Positions 1 through 12,399 of a stretch of DNA of 64,000 nt are shown one piece after another. The notes below the pieces were generated by a model that was not told the DNA's origin, ran no database searches, and worked only from the letters and a program-made list of their open reading frames with translations. The position numbers were made by a program, and so were the translations under genes. Origin of the DNA: Furcasterigmium furcatum (Eukaryota; Ascomycota; Sordariomycetes; Glomerellales; Plectosphaerellaceae); NCBI GenBank assembly GCA_001599815.1, contig BCIA01000005.1:2707088-2771087 (forward strand). The letters are read 5' to 3'. Every line of letters begins with the position of its first letter. Position 1 is the stretch's first letter.

Positions 1-935
1 GACACATCTGACACCTACCTCATTTTGATTATCCACCGAAGCTCAATGCACCAAATTGAGGCGCCAGATCGTCGACAGGGAGCTCCCAGGTTGCCCCAAG
101 ATGGCGCTTGGACTTCACCTTCGGCAGCTGCTCCCATAAGCCAACTCCGAGTTGACAGGCCGGCATTGTCTCAGGATATACATTCATCAGTCTGTGCTGA
201 GCATCTTGACATCCCAGGTTCTCCACATGCCACACCGCAGCTTGCATAACGAACATGATGAATGCCCACGTGGATGATAAGGTCGACTCGGTTATCACTT
301 GCTTTCGACTCAAGATGACCCGGAAGCCTCGACGCTTGGAGATGTCCGCTGACACCCTTCAGAGCCAGCATTAAGTGTCCGCGGCGTCCGGGTAAAGTGC
401 AGCTCGTTTGTTTGTCTGCAGCTGTCCGTTGTGGCACATGGGCATGACTACCAAGCGATCGTCTCCCTGACGGGACAGCGATGTAATGATTTCTTGACAG
501 CCTGTCTGGATGGGTTCCAGTAGCTGCTCAGGTCAACCAGCCATGCCGGCGTCCAAGAGAACATTCTGCATCCAGCCGCATGGAAGTTGAAGAACCTACC
601 TACTGAGTAGGTTGGTAGTTAGGGAGTTTAGAAAATGGGATCGATTTTCCTCCCTTTTCAGCTCTCTCACGGCAGTGTTCGCCGTCCTTAAGGTGTGGAG
701 GTCACGTGATGTGCGAGAGGTTGACCCCACTTCAGGGGAAGGCGCTCCTGTGTCGGTGCAGGGACTCTGACTCTTCGGGGCCAAGTCACTCGGGACTACC
801 CCGCCATGCCCGCCGCCGCCATTTTGATCCTCTCGGCGCCATAACTTCACCAGAAAAATTCCCTTCCCGAGAAGTGCAAACACGGCGGTTTCGTGGTGAT
901 CCTTGAGACTCGGTCGGTCTCGCCAACACATCATC
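1..935. other. Gene-free start of window; LeuRS upstream region
   Basis: No open frame here resembles a known family. The stretch probably holds the promoter and leader of the leucyl-tRNA synthetase gene. Visible elements are a TACCTA/GGTAGG run near 596-625, a CACGTG E-box-like site at 703-708, and TGACTCT near 767, which is close to a Gcn4/Cpc1 half-consensus. Whether any of these acts is unknown. Confidence 0.4.
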
Positions 936-3900
936 ATGCCTCCCGCTACCGGCACTCAAACCATTGCGATGCATCCCCCCGCGGATCCAAGCCAAGCTAC
1001 CCTCCAAATCCAGAATGTACGGCGTGTTGCCCCACCATAGCATCCCTTCCGACCAACTCGCGGCGATGGTGACTAACGGGAGCGGTGACAGACCGAGAAG
1101 CGCGATACCCTCGTCGAGTACGAGAAGCGATACCAGCAAGAATGGGCCGACGCCAAGCTGTTCGAGTTCGACGCCCCCACCGAGAACCAGTCCGAAACTC
1201 CCAAGTTCTTCGGCACCATGGCCTACCCCTATATGAACGGCACCCTCCACGCTGGCCATGCTTTTACGACGTCCAAGATTGGTGAGCGACCGACAAGCTT
1301 CTGCATACAATACAGCGAGTGTGTTTGGCTAATGGCGTACTCAGAGTTCGGCACTGGCTTCGCCAGGATGCAGGGAAGGCGGTCCCTCTTCCCCCAGGGC
1401 TTCCACTGCAGTGGCATGCCCATTAAGGCTGCTGCTGACAAGCTAGCTCGAGAGATGGAACTGTTTGGTCCCAAGTTTGAGGGATACAAGGAGGAGGAGG
1501 AGGCCGCTGCTGTGAAGGAGGATCCCAAGACCAAGACGGATCTGAGCAAGTTTGGCGGGTCCAAGAGCAAGGCCGTCGCGAAGACTGGAGCGGTCAAGTA
1601 TCAGTTCCAGGTACGGAACCTCACGCCCTTCGCGCACCCTTGGAGGCTCGTGAACTGACAGCAGCACGCACCGATATAGATCATGGCCGCCCTTGGCATT
1701 CCCCTTGAGGACATTGCCAATTTCGCCGACCCTGCGTACTGGTTGACATACTTCCCCAAGCTGTGCCGCGAAGGTATGGTAGCGAGGTTGTCCAAGATCA
1801 AGATGGATTTTATAACTAACAGCGCATCACAGACCTTACTGCTCTCGGCTGCCGCATTGACTGGCGCAGGTCCATGGTCACGACGGATGCGAACCCCTTC
1901 TACGACCGCTTCGTCAGCTGGCAGATGACTCGTCTCAAGGAGTTGAGCAAGGTCAAGTTTGGCAAACGCTACACTGTTTACAGGCATGTCTTGCCCTCTG
2001 CTCTATGAAAAGTCCCTGGAAGTTTTGCTGACTTGTTCAAGCCCCAAGGATGGCCAGCCCTGCCTTGACCACGACCGTAGCGCTGGAGAGGGTGTTGGCG
2101 TTCAGGAGTACACCTGCGTCAAGCTGGAGGCCCTTGAGTGGTCTGACCGCGCAAAGGAGATCATCGGCGACAAGATTCCGGCTGGTGCCAAGGTCTTTTT
2201 CATCCCTGCTACCCTGCGCCCTGAGACCATGTATGGTCAGACTTGCTGTTTCGTCGGACCCAAGTAAGTCAGTCTGGCCACATTTTAAGTATTGTTTCCT
2301 AATGTCGTCTGTGTTCAGGGTCAAGTACGGAATTTTCGAGCTTTCGCCCGAAAAGAAGGAGTACATTGTTGCAACTCCTCGTGCCGCTCGCGTAAGCTAC
2401 TCGCCCGTTATGTATTCGGCACACCAAGCTGACTCGTTCCCAGAACATGGCATATCAAAACCTAAGCCCGGGATGGGGCGTTGTAAACCAGCTTCTTGAC
2501 TTTTTGGGTGCCGATCTCGTTGGAACACTCGTTCACGCCCCGCTCTCGACTCAGAAGGATGGAGTCCGCATTCTGCCCATGGAGAGCCTCAAGGATTCCA
2601 AGGGTACCGCCGTCGTCACCTGCGTCCCCTCGGACAGCCCTGATGACTATGCCACCACCCTCGAACTCACGAAGAAGCCGGACTTCTACGGCATCAAGAA
2701 GGAGTGGGTTGACAAGGAGATTCTTCCCATCATCGAGACTCCCAAGGGCAACCTCATCGCCAAGACCCTCTACGAGGAGCTTGGTATTAACTCGCCCAAG
2801 GACGCAAAGCAGCTTGCCGATGCCAAGGAGATCGCGTACAAGAACGGTTTCTACCAAGGCACCATGATTTACGGCGATTTTGCGGGCAAGTCGGTCCCCG
2901 AGGCTCGTGACCTCGTCAACAAACAGCTCATCGACGATGACCTTGCGTTCAGGTATGCTGAACCTGATGGCCTAGTCATCAGCCGTTCCGCCGATGAATG
3001 TATTGCGGCGTATCTTGATCAGTGGTACTTCAACTACGGAACCGCTGCGAACGGAGGAGACGCCGAGTGGAACCAGACCGTGATGGATTACCTCAAGGAC
3101 GAGTTCGACTGCTACTTCCCCGAGGCAAAGCACGCTTTCGAGCAAGCCATCGGCTGGCTGGCGCACTGGGCATGCAGTCGGTCCTTTGGCCTGGGCACCA
3201 AGCTGCCCTGGGATCCGTCGCAGCTGGTGGAGAGTCTGTCTGACAGCACTGTGTACATGGCATACTACACCATTTGCCATTTCCTGCACAGTGACATCTA
3301 TGGCAAGAACCCCGGCTCCTCGAAGAAGCCTATTACCCCTGAGCAGATGACCGACGAGGTGTGGGACTACATCTTCTTCCGCACGGAGGATGTCACGACG
3401 GACATCACGCCGGAGGATCTCGCGGCTATGAGGAATGCCTTCTCCTTCTGGTATCCCATGGACATTCGTGTCTCTGGAAAGGTATGATGATCACCGCACA
3501 CATATTATTCGCGCTGTTCGCAAACCTCTGACTTGAACCTTACAGGACCTCATCACCAATCACCTGACTTTCAGCTTGTATCACCACATTGCACTCTTCC
3601 CGAAGAAATTCTGGCCCCGCAGCTTCCGAGTGAACGGTCATCTCATGCTCAACGGCCAGAAGATGAGCAAGAGCACCGGAAACTTCCTGACCCTCCGCCA
3701 GGCAATTGAGAAGTTTGGTGCTGACGCGAGTAAGTCTGGCAAGAAGATCGAACTTTCGGGAGGTGGTGCTAACTAAAGCAGCTCGCCTTTCTCTCGCCGA
3801 AGCCGGCGATGGTATCGAGGATGCCAACCTCGAGGAGTCCGTGGCCAACGCTGCCATTCTCCGTCTGTTCGAGCTCAGGAAGTGGTCCAAGGATGTACTC

Positions 3901-5003
3901 GAGGAAACTCTGCGCACCGGAGAGGTGAACTTCTTCGACAAGCTCTTCGACAACGATTTGAGGGCTCTTGTCATCGAAACCCGAGGACATTACGAGAGGT
4001 AAGTTTTACATCTCAATGTTCCCTTTTGTCTCGAGCATCATGTTCTAACGTCGTGCCACAGGACATCGTACAAGCTGGCCATGAAGACTGGTGAGTCTCT
4101 ACCACGGATATTGCAGATGCGCGGTTAGACTAACTCCTGCAGGCTTCTACGACCTTCAATCGGCAAGAGACTCGTATCGCGAGCACTGCAAGGCTGCCGG
4201 AATCGGCATGCATCGCGAGTTCGTCCGCAAGTTCATCGAGCTTCAGGCCCTTCTCATCACGCCAATTGCCCCTCACTGGGCGGAGAACGTGTGGCGCGAG
4301 ATACTCGGAAACAAATCTAGCATCCAGAACGCCCTCTTCCCGACTGTTGAGGCGCCGGATGCTGTTCTCCTCGCCATCCGCGACTAGTGCGTCTTCCCTG
4401 TCTCCTTCCATTAGTCTGAGTGCTGACCATCTCCGCAGCATCAAGAACACCTCATCCAACATCACGCAGACAGAGTCCCGCCAGCTCAAGAAGATGTCCA
4501 AGGGCAAGCAGTCGAGCTTCGATCCTACCAAGCCCAAGAAGCTCACAATCTACGTTGCCGAGTCATTCCCGGAGTGGCAGACGCGGTACCGTGACATCCT
4601 GCAAGCGCATTTTGAGGCGGAGGGCAACTCGGATCTCAAGGGCGTTCAGTCCAAGATTGACAAGAAGGAGATGAAGAAGGCCATGCCATTCCTTCAGACC
4701 CTGAAGAAGCGGCTGGATGGCGGCGAGGACCCTAAGCGTGTGTTTGAGCGGCAGTCTCCGTTCAAGGAGATGGATGTCCTCCGTGAGATGGTACCGGGAC
4801 TGCGGTCGACGATCAAGAAGCTGGAGGTGGTGGAGGCCGTTCGTCTGACTGACGATGGGAAGGCTGAGGTTGTCTTTGCTTTGGGTGCTGAGGAGTCCGT
4901 GGCCAAGTTCGGCTCGAAGGTGGGTGACGTGGTGGAAGGCGTCGCTGCAGATGTGACACCGGGCAACCCCGTGTCTCAGTTTGCCAACATAGACACCGAG
5001 TAA
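936..5003 (+). CDS. Leucyl-tRNA synthetase, cytosolic
   Basis: Charges tRNA-Leu with leucine in the cytosol; class I synthetase, archaeal/eukaryotic LeuRS type. Thirteen exons: 936-1016, 1092-1281, 1345-1610, 1680-1773, 1833-1983, 2042-2263, 2319-2391, 2444-3481, 3546-3729, 3782-3998, 4062-4090, 4143-4386, 4439-5003; they give 1117 residues, close to the usual fungal length. The HIGH-type motif is HAGH in NGTLHAGHAF (about residue 80) and the KMSKS motif is intact (about 744-748), so both ATP-binding signatures are present. The CP1 editing insertion lies between them, and a lysine-rich C-terminal tail follows. The start is the first ATG of the frame; exon 1 joins to the conserved TEKRDTL block. 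Intron 5 (1984-2041) begins with GC, not GT. This is the ortholog class of yeast CDC60 and Neurospora leu-6; the family call is very firm, exact splice sites slightly less so. Confidence 0.95.
1984..2041 (+). other. GC-AG intron in LeuRS gene
   Basis: The donor reads CAG|GCATGT and the acceptor TTCAAG, with TGCTGAC as a probable branch site. Removing 58 nt restores the conserved KRYTVYSPKDGQPCLDHD block. The nearest GT donors do not keep the frame and family sequence. Confidence 0.8.
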
Positions 5004-5733
5004 ATGGGTGATAGAAAAGTTCCCATGATTGAGAAATTGAAGAGAGGTTAAACTATGTAAAGCGTAGTGAGCTCCCGGCGTCTGATGGATTGGATGTCGT
5101 TCCAGATACCTGACTGGAGGAGTCAGGGGCAAAAGGGGATCCAACACAGGGGTTCGTCACTCCCTGGGTACTTGGGTACTTGGTTGCTTGGGTACCAGGT
5201 TCACTGTGTCGGAGGAAAGAGAGTGGGGGGGTCTCTTGACATTTGATTGGCTAGCCGGGGTAGTGCTGGGACCGACCCCAACAATGCCGCCGGCCGGCGG
5301 CTACTCTCTCTTCGTCTTTGTTCACTCACTCCCTTGCCAACATCGGAGCCTCATCTCATCAACGACATTCCATGTCACCCATCTCCAGGTCATCTCGAAA
5401 CCAAGGGAAAGAACACCTCCATTTCCGCTCATAGTTACTTAGTCGATGATACTGCTCTGACTCACGCCGGACGTGTTTCCCTTCCTGATTCAATCACGAC
5501 CCGGCTTTCCTCCCGGGCCCAAAGGGCAGAGAGCGAGCGGGTGACCCATCCCGGGCAAAGGATTCACTGGACGGGGTGCTGCATCGTTACCAGCGTCTCG
5601 ACGAATACGGCTCCGTTCGCACCCCGACGTCCCCGTCGAAAAGCGACAGCTTGAAACCCAGTTTCCCGAATTCGAGAGTTTGAGCTACCCGTCACCTGCC
5701 CAAATCAGAATTTGGTCCCGCTCGTCTGTCGCC
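5004..5733. other. Intergenic, LeuRS 3' end to Med2-like leader
   Basis: Tandem genes flank this stretch. It contains a degenerate direct repeat of GGGTACTTGGGTACTTGG type at about 5165-5200 and a pyrimidine-rich stretch that is probably the leader of the next gene. Open frames at 5188-5654 have no recognisable family content. Confidence 0.4.
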
Positions 5734-6959
5734 ATGGCGAACAAGAGGCCAAGCGATTCCCTGGATAGCCTCCAGTATATGCTCAACGATTTGGTATGCA
5801 GCGAATACCACTCCCATTACGCTTGGTACAGGCATCTAACTCCCCTTCCCATCCAGACAGTGCAGATCGGAAAGGCCCTGAGAGCCTCGAGCAAGCAGCC
5901 TGGCCGGCGAGATGTCGCCCAAGTCCAGTCATCTCTTCAGAGTCACATGCCAAACGCCATCGAAAATTTTCACTGGGCGCTCGATGACCTGGAGGACGAG
6001 ATTGTATGTACCTCCGCGCACCATTGTCGCTCCCGAGCCACTATCCGATCGGGGCGGTTCGATTTCATCTAGTCGTCGCTGACAGTTTCCAGGTGAGAGC
6101 AAAAGCAGCGCTGCAGAGGGACCTCGACAAGCTGAAAGCCCGCAGCCAAGTCGAGCCGGAGCATCCTCCGATACATGCCTTCGTTGCTCAACCGATTGTG
6201 GATGAGACACAACAGTCCCCTGAGCAACCTTTTCTGCCACAACAGCCGTCTGTGGCCCCAACTGCGCCGATGGCTCCCGTGCCCGACATGGGCGGCAGCA
6301 TGGCACCAGCACCGACATCGGCCCAACCAGATGTTAAGGTCAAAATAGAGTCAACCCCGTCAGCCCCACAGGCGTTGATGGAACCCGTCGCCGAAGATGT
6401 CAAACCGGTAGACCAGAAGTCGATGCCTGCAGCCACATCGCAGACGTTTGCCCCTGCAGCCCCCGAGGCGATGATGGACGATGTCTTCGGCCTAGATATG
6501 TCTGGCGGCGGAAACGGCGGAAACGCCGGGGAATTCAACTTTACAGACATGACATTCGGCCTGGCCCCCTCCAACACAGAGTCACAGGACCAAGGCGCCC
6601 AGCAGCCGGACATCGACATGTCGGCCTTTGGCAACGACGATCTGAGCTCTCTCGATAACATGCTTGCGATGGATGTCTCTGCCCCTCCTCCTGGGCCGGT
6701 TGGCATATCCAGCGCGCCGCTGCCCCCTGCCCCCGCCCCTGAACCAGCGGTGGACAAGGCGTCTGCTGTTGACCTACCCAATGTCCAGTCGACGAACAGC
6801 GTGGACGACTTGTTCGACCTCGACGGTGACGGCAGCATGGACCTGAGCATGGATTTCGGCGGCAGCGGCGACGGAAGCAATTTTGACAACGTGTTCTTCG
6901 CCGATAAGTTCGACGAATCATCCGACAAGTTTGACGACGCGTTCTTCCATATCCCGTAG
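5734..6959 (+). CDS. Med2-like Mediator tail subunit
   Basis: Probable subunit 2 of the RNA polymerase II Mediator complex, acting in the nucleus as an activator-contacting tail component. Exons 5734-5793, 5857-6003 and 6093-6959 give 357 residues. The N-terminal ~120 residues are helical and contain a FHWALDDLEDEI-VRAKAAL-RDLDKLK block that resembles the one region I recall as shared by fungal Med2 proteins. The rest is disordered, rich in Pro, Ala and Gln, then acidic and Gly-rich with repeated DDVFGLD, DDLFDLD and FDDAFF-type segments, like an activation domain. Both introns sit in the conserved N-terminal part, which supports a real spliced gene. The assignment rests on a short helical block; another Mediator-type coactivator is possible. 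Confidence 0.6.
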
Positions 6960-7162
6960 GACGATGACCAGTATCTATGGCGACAGGCAGCGACTTCAGC
7001 CGCGGAGAGTTTCCACTATAGGTCTCAGGCAGGCACGGCGCAACGGACGGACATCTTTTCAGGGAGGGTGGCCAGAAGGAGGCAATTTGGAATGTTTGTA
7101 TTGGAAGTATCTGGTCAGTCATCATATCACAACATCGCACCGCGAATGCCTCCAGCCCACTC

Positions 7163-8489
7163 TTACGGGCCCTGTGTGACCTCAAACATCCTCCCGAGCA
7201 ACTCCTTGAAGTGCGGGTTCCTCCAGTCCCTCCAGTCCTTGTCCAGCGCGCCCCATCTCTCATCGTAGTCGATCCTCCCGCTCCGAGCGTAATACGTCCC
7301 CTGCACCGCCCACAGGGCCCAGTCGGCGTCGTTGCCCTCGATCCAATCCACAAAGCACGACAGGTACGCGAAGTGCTCCTCGCTGAGCCCGCTCTCCTCG
7401 CCGCCGGCCATGTCGACGCCGAACTCGGACATCCAGAGCGGGCCCGTTGTCGCTTTGCCCTGCTCGAGGAGGAACCCGTACAGCAGCCCGTACTGCGCCC
7501 GGTGCAGGTCGCAGCGGCCGCCGATGTCGGGCGTGGTGACGGTGAAGGCGTAATCGTGCGCCTCCCAGACGTTCTTGCGCCGCCAGCCGGAGACGTCGAG
7601 GGCTCGGGTACGCAGCGGCGTGAAGTCCGTCGCAGAGTTGAGGCCGCCGATGACGACGAGGAGGTCCCCGTTGACCTCGTGGACGGCGCGCGCGCCACGG
7701 GAGACGTATCCATACCAGTCGCTTCCGGCAAAGGGGATCTGCGTCCAGGTCGCGCGGAGCTCGTTGCGTATGCCCAAGCCGACGATACCCTCGTGGCCCT
7801 TGGCCCAGGCGGACATGGCTCGCAGGCCGGCGAGCCAGTTGTTGGTATCGAAGTGACGACTGTTGTCGGGCCAGTAGAAGCGGGCATCTCTCCACCAGCC
7901 ATTACCATCACCGCTGCGGTGTGAAGTCAGTATCTTCAGGAAGGGGCCTTGATATTCGAGGGTTCGGTTGATGGGTTCCTTACAGGTCACAACACCAACC
8001 AGCACGAGACACATGGTTGTCGAGAACCGTCATGACGTCCCTCTCCCAGAGCGCCTCGACAACGCGATCAAAGACGTCCCGCTGGGTTGCGCCGGCCAAG
8101 AAAGGGTTCCGCTCAACGGCCTGCGCATACAAGCCCATGAGCTGGCCCTCGTTGACACCAGCTCGTCCCGCGCCGCTTCTGAAGCCATCCTCTACTAGGA
8201 CATTGGGATTCAACGCATGGTCGATGGAGAACGTCAGGCGGACGCAGTTGAAGCCCTCGCGGGCGATCCAGTCGGCGATGTACTCGATGGACTGCTTGTG
8301 AAGGCCCTCTGGGATGTTGACCTCCATATGTCCGGCCCAGTTGATGCAACGGAACTTAACACGCTCATCGTTCGAGTCGACTATCCAACGGCTAGAGGAG
8401 AATAGCGGGAGAGGTGGTCGTACAGCGACGACATGGCTAACGAGACAGCACAGGGCCCAGAGGCGGAACAGCATCTTTGTCGACAACAT
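7163..8489 (-). CDS. Secreted glycoside hydrolase family 5 enzyme
   Basis: Predicted secreted beta-glycosidase of the cellulase (GH5) superfamily. Exons on the minus strand are 8489-7985 and 7914-7163, giving 418 residues. Residues 1-23 form a signal peptide (hydrophobic LFRLWALCCLVSHVVA); the second Met at residue 6 could also start it. The acid/base glutamate lies in GLGIRNELR and the nucleophile glutamate in WMSEFGVD, both as in GH5. The 70-nt intron falls between WCCDL and GDGNGWW, just before a block typical of these fungal enzymes. Substrate cannot be read from sequence: endoglucanase, exo-beta-1,3-glucanase and beta-glycosidase are all possible. A single CTGGGG CreA-like core lies upstream at 8546-8551. 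Confidence 0.85.
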
Positions 8490-9439
8490 CTTGAGGATTG
8501 AGCAGTGTCTTCTTCTCTAGTCCATGTGGTTCTTGAGCCCTGGACCTGGGGCCCGGCACGTAAATAAGAGTTCTCCTGACAGAGGCAGGCAGGGTCTGGA
8601 ACAACCACGCATGGGACGGCATAGCATCACCTGGCAGGATTCGCCGGCGACAAGGCCATAGGAGCCTGGTCTTCCACATGCTCGCTCCTCCGCCGTATCA
8701 TCAAGCCGCTGATCTACTCCAATCATACCCAATGTAGAAGGAGACGGAGAGCGCATCAAAAGGAATGCCGGGGAATATGGGGTCGGCTCAGGGATTAGAC
8801 CATGTGCCCCTTTGCGACCTGGGTAGCGTGATTGGACGGCGCGCGAATTGGGCAAACAACCACGGCGCTCCATCGTGCCTCACAGACGAGTACCGTGGCG
8901 TCAGGTGGGATGGCCCAGAGAGGTGTGCTGTCGTGCAGGGTTGCAGCGTCGTGTCATAGGACAGCAATGTCATAAAATCAAGATTGGAGAACGGGAAGCA
9001 TGCGCCCCCCTGAGCCCCTTTTGTTGATCAGCAGCACGCTCCACGCGCAGATTCGGGATGATGGGGTATTAATTAGTAGGGTGCATGCAAATGCATAGGT
9101 ATCTCATAAACGGGCCATATTTGAAGGGATAGAAGATAGACGGGCTTTTGCTTGTATTTCAATCACACAGAATACTACTCGAGCTGGCGCACCGATCAAA
9201 AAGAGAAGGGTCGGACAAAGAAAAGGGGGATATCAACAGCTGGCAGGTCCCTATGGACTGCGAGGTTCCATGTATGTCGTAGAAGTCGTGTCGTGTCGTC
9301 AGGAGAATTATACAAGGTATACAATGTTATCGATTGGGATGTCGGACGACCAGAGGCTCAGCAGATGCTCACGAGCCGCGAGCCCCCATCGCACCACCCA
9401 AGTCCGGTAGAAAGGCTAGGGGATTCGCAGCGAAGTCGG
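8490..9439. other. Intergenic, GH5 promoter and PH-gene 3' flank
   Basis: Both flanking genes are on the minus strand, so this stretch holds the 5' region of the GH5 gene and the 3' untranslated part of the PH-domain gene. No coding family was recognised. An A/T-richer part lies at about 9060-9180. Confidence 0.4.
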
Positions 9440-10791
9440 TCATGTTGCTGCCGACGGAGCGCTTCCCGCATTCATCGTTGTCCCGGCGGCGCCAGCAGTT
9501 GCTGCCGCCGCCGCGCGAGCTTCCAGCTCCCGCCGCTTGGCTAATAGGCTCTTAAAAGCGCCCAGGCAGTGGATCAAAGACTCTTCGTCAGGCGCGCAGA
9601 AGCGGTAGCTCTTCTCTTCGGTGATGAGCTGGAGGCAGTTGACCTTGGTCTTGCTGACTGGATCAATATCCACGACGTCGACTATGGACGACATGGGGCG
9701 GATGAATTGCGCCGTGTATTCCGACTCGTCCTTGTAGAGGATGAAATTCCGAGGGCGGAGCACTGCCCAGTGTTTTTTCCACTGCCGCACGCCACCCTTG
9801 TTTCTAAGCAGCCACAGCCACCCCTGCCAGATGACCCTGTCCGGGTCTTGTTCGACGTTCAGGCCACTGACCTGGCTGGAGTTTCGATGTATGAGCCCGG
9901 GACGGTCGTCCGGGGTCGTGCCAGGACTCGGGCGCCCCTCAACAGGCGAGTGTACAGCGAGGTTCTCGAAGGACATGCCTTGGATGCGCTGAATGTCCGA
10001 GTCGGAGAAGTCGGACTGCGACGCTAGCTCGTTCCCAGAGTAGCCGGATGATTCAGGAAAAATTGATGGCCGCCGGATGTCTGAAACCGCGAATTGGGGA
10101 ACGGGAGGGTCGAATGGCTCGGGCGAGCTCGATGCCACCCTCTCGCGCGATGCGAGGGCGGGTGGTTTGCTCGGACTGGAGCCAGGCGCAATCATGAAGG
10201 ACTGTCGCTGGCCGACGGGGCTGGCGAGCAACATCTCTTCCTCCTCTTCGTCGATCCTCGCATATTGCCTGATGAGGTCAACCCATTCCTGCGCGTCCTG
10301 GTCGCTGTTCGCCTGGAAATGATAGTTCTTGGCGGGAGAGAAGAGGCCGAAGACGTATTTCCGCCTCTGCTTCGGGTCTTTGAGGAGGGCGACCGCGGTC
10401 AGGTCGGACAGATGAAGCTTGTGCCGCAGTTTGCTCTCCTTGTCGGACTTGTACATGGATATAGCGTTGGGGCGCAGCACGAGATAGACAGACTTCCACG
10501 TCTAGGAGATGTTAGCAGATGACTCGCCTGGCAGATGGCTGCTGCCTGCCCTGGGCACAGGCATACCTTGGTCTTCTGAGTGCGTTTTTGCAGGGTGCCA
10601 CTCTTGACAACGCGATCGAACTCGAAGCTGCCATTCTGGTTGACGGGCGAGGTGAACGTGTCGAGGACGTTCCTTCCACGAGGGCGGATGTTCGCGGTAT
10701 CAAGCGGCATGGTAGAACCTAACGCGGGAAACGCCATGCTTGTTGCGCCCTCGGTGATCGCTTGCCGTATCTGGGGGTGCGTCTCGGCCAT
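9440..10791 (-). CDS. Tandem PH-domain protein, Opy1-like
   Basis: Likely phosphoinositide-binding adaptor at membranes. Exons 10791-10567 and 10501-9440 give 428 residues. The first PH domain (about residues 50-160) runs from VKSGTLQKRTQK across the intron into TWKSVYLVLRP and ends with AQEWVDLIRQYA. A Ser/Pro-rich linker follows. The second PH domain (about 290-395) begins VIWQGWLWLL and contains RQWKKHWAVLRP. The C-terminus is an alanine-rich tail. Two PH domains and little else is the layout of yeast Opy1, which senses PI(4,5)P2, but similarity outside the domains was not established. The intron splits the first beta-strands of PH1, and joining the exons restores the fold signature. Confidence 0.75.
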
Positions 10792-12399
10792 GCTGCGTAA
10801 CGTTGGACGGAAATCGTGGTTGAGCGCTCAAAGGGCGGCTCGTGACGGCGTCGCGGGTTTGATAATACGTAGGCGATGTTGCTGCATCAGATGGCAGGTT
10901 TTGACCACGGTGGATCTGGTCAAGAGTCGATCACGACGTAACGGAGGGAGAGGTCCGAGGGAGAGAGGGAGGGAGGCCGGAGGGACGGCTGTGTATTATC
11001 GAGATGGGCAGTCGAGGGGAAAGTAAGCAGGAGGGAGGTCAGCCGGGAAAAAGATTGACATGCGAAGTCGGTCGGTCGGTTTCTACCCAAGGTAGCAAGG
11101 TAGGTATTATTACTCCTAGGTGGCGAGCTGGGGAGGGAGGCTAAGCTTTCTGGCCGTCAGGGGGATCCGGGCGATCGACGAGTGGACGACGGCAGCCGGT
11201 TTCAGAGCCGGAGCGAACCAAGTGGGCGCGAAAGAGTCGGCCGGGCGCCTGAGCGCGTGTCTACTTTGTATTCCGGCAGGGGGGGAAGGCTGTGTGATGG
11301 GCCGGCTTCCAGCAGGTGGAATTGAACGAACAGTGGTGATCTGACGGGAGCTAAGCCGCGGAACCCTTTCGTGTGACGAGGACGCGATAGCGGGACAGGA
11401 GTCGGGGTCGGGGTCGTGGCTGTGCCTCGACCACCATGTTTCACCTGGTTTGGCTTCTGGGCGACGAACGCAAGACGGGATGGCAGGGAGGTCGGGGGAT
11501 TGGGAGGCCGGCTGGCTGGCTGGCTGGCTTGTGGTGGGATGTCGGAGGTTGAGATGGGACGGATGGGTGGTGTTGGTGTTGCAATGCTCGCAGATCAGTC
11601 AATGTGTAATTTCCCGTGAGTTTTTAGCTGGCCGGTCGCCAGAGGTCGAGACCGTCCATCGACGACTGAATGTGGAGGGGACACTCCGCTCGCAATATCC
11701 CAGCTGCCCCAAAGGCTTCCTTGGCGGCTGGCGGGGCACTCCTTTCAGTGAACTCCCCGGGCAATGCAAATTGACGTCATTCGTGCACCCTGCAAATGGA
11801 ACACTTCACGTCAACACTGCCCTCTCTTTGCGGCAGTACACAAAAAGGTACAGACTTAAGCATAATTAACCCACTGCTCCTGCATCCTAAACCCCAACAG
11901 TACCAGGGTTCCAAACAGCCATGCATTTTGGGTTTCTTAGAAGACTGGGTGGGCCATCTGAATTCAAAGGAAGATGCCTCGAGGGTCTCTGCGACCGTTT
12001 CCTCGACCTCGCCGATTGAGTCAGACTGCGGCGCTTTGCAGATGCCCTGCGGGGTCATCTCGGCCGACAATCGGTCCCGGTCAAGTTAGTTGGTCTTAGG
12101 GATGCCGCTGTTTTCCCTGCATGAGGAAACGTCGCTTTTCCTCGTGCAAAAGCAGCCAGTGCACACCTAGCCCCAGATCTGGCGAAGCAGAAGCCATTGC
12201 CTTTGGGTACTAGGTACCCAGGTAGGTAAGTAAACATACATGGAGGGCAACAGTCGTGTGTTTAGATCGACCTAGTATACCTACCAAGGCACCCCGGGCT
12301 ATAGAGAGCTCCCGCAGTCAATCGTCCTTTACACCACGCCAAACATCCTCGGCAACTCCTCCCTCTCGGCCATAGAATACCCGCCAGCAAAGCAACAGC
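10792..12399. other. Divergent intergenic region, PH gene / APH kinase
   Basis: About 1.6 kb between divergent genes. It holds a GGTC triplet run near 11065, a (GGCT)5 microsatellite at 11510-11529, a TGAGTCA Gcn4/AP-1-type site at 12017-12023 and a TACCTA/GGTACC-rich stretch at about 12200-12300. Frames up to 148 codons occur, but none looks like a protein family. Confidence 0.4.
11510..11529 (+). repeat. (GGCT)5 microsatellite
   Basis: Five perfect tandem copies of a tetranucleotide unit in the gene-free region upstream of the PH-domain gene. Confidence 0.9.

Noticed and set aside
7211..7924. 237-codon plus-strand frame opposite the GH5 gene
   Set aside because: Antisense shadow of GC-rich coding sequence; the GH5 frame has signal peptide, intron and catalytic motifs.
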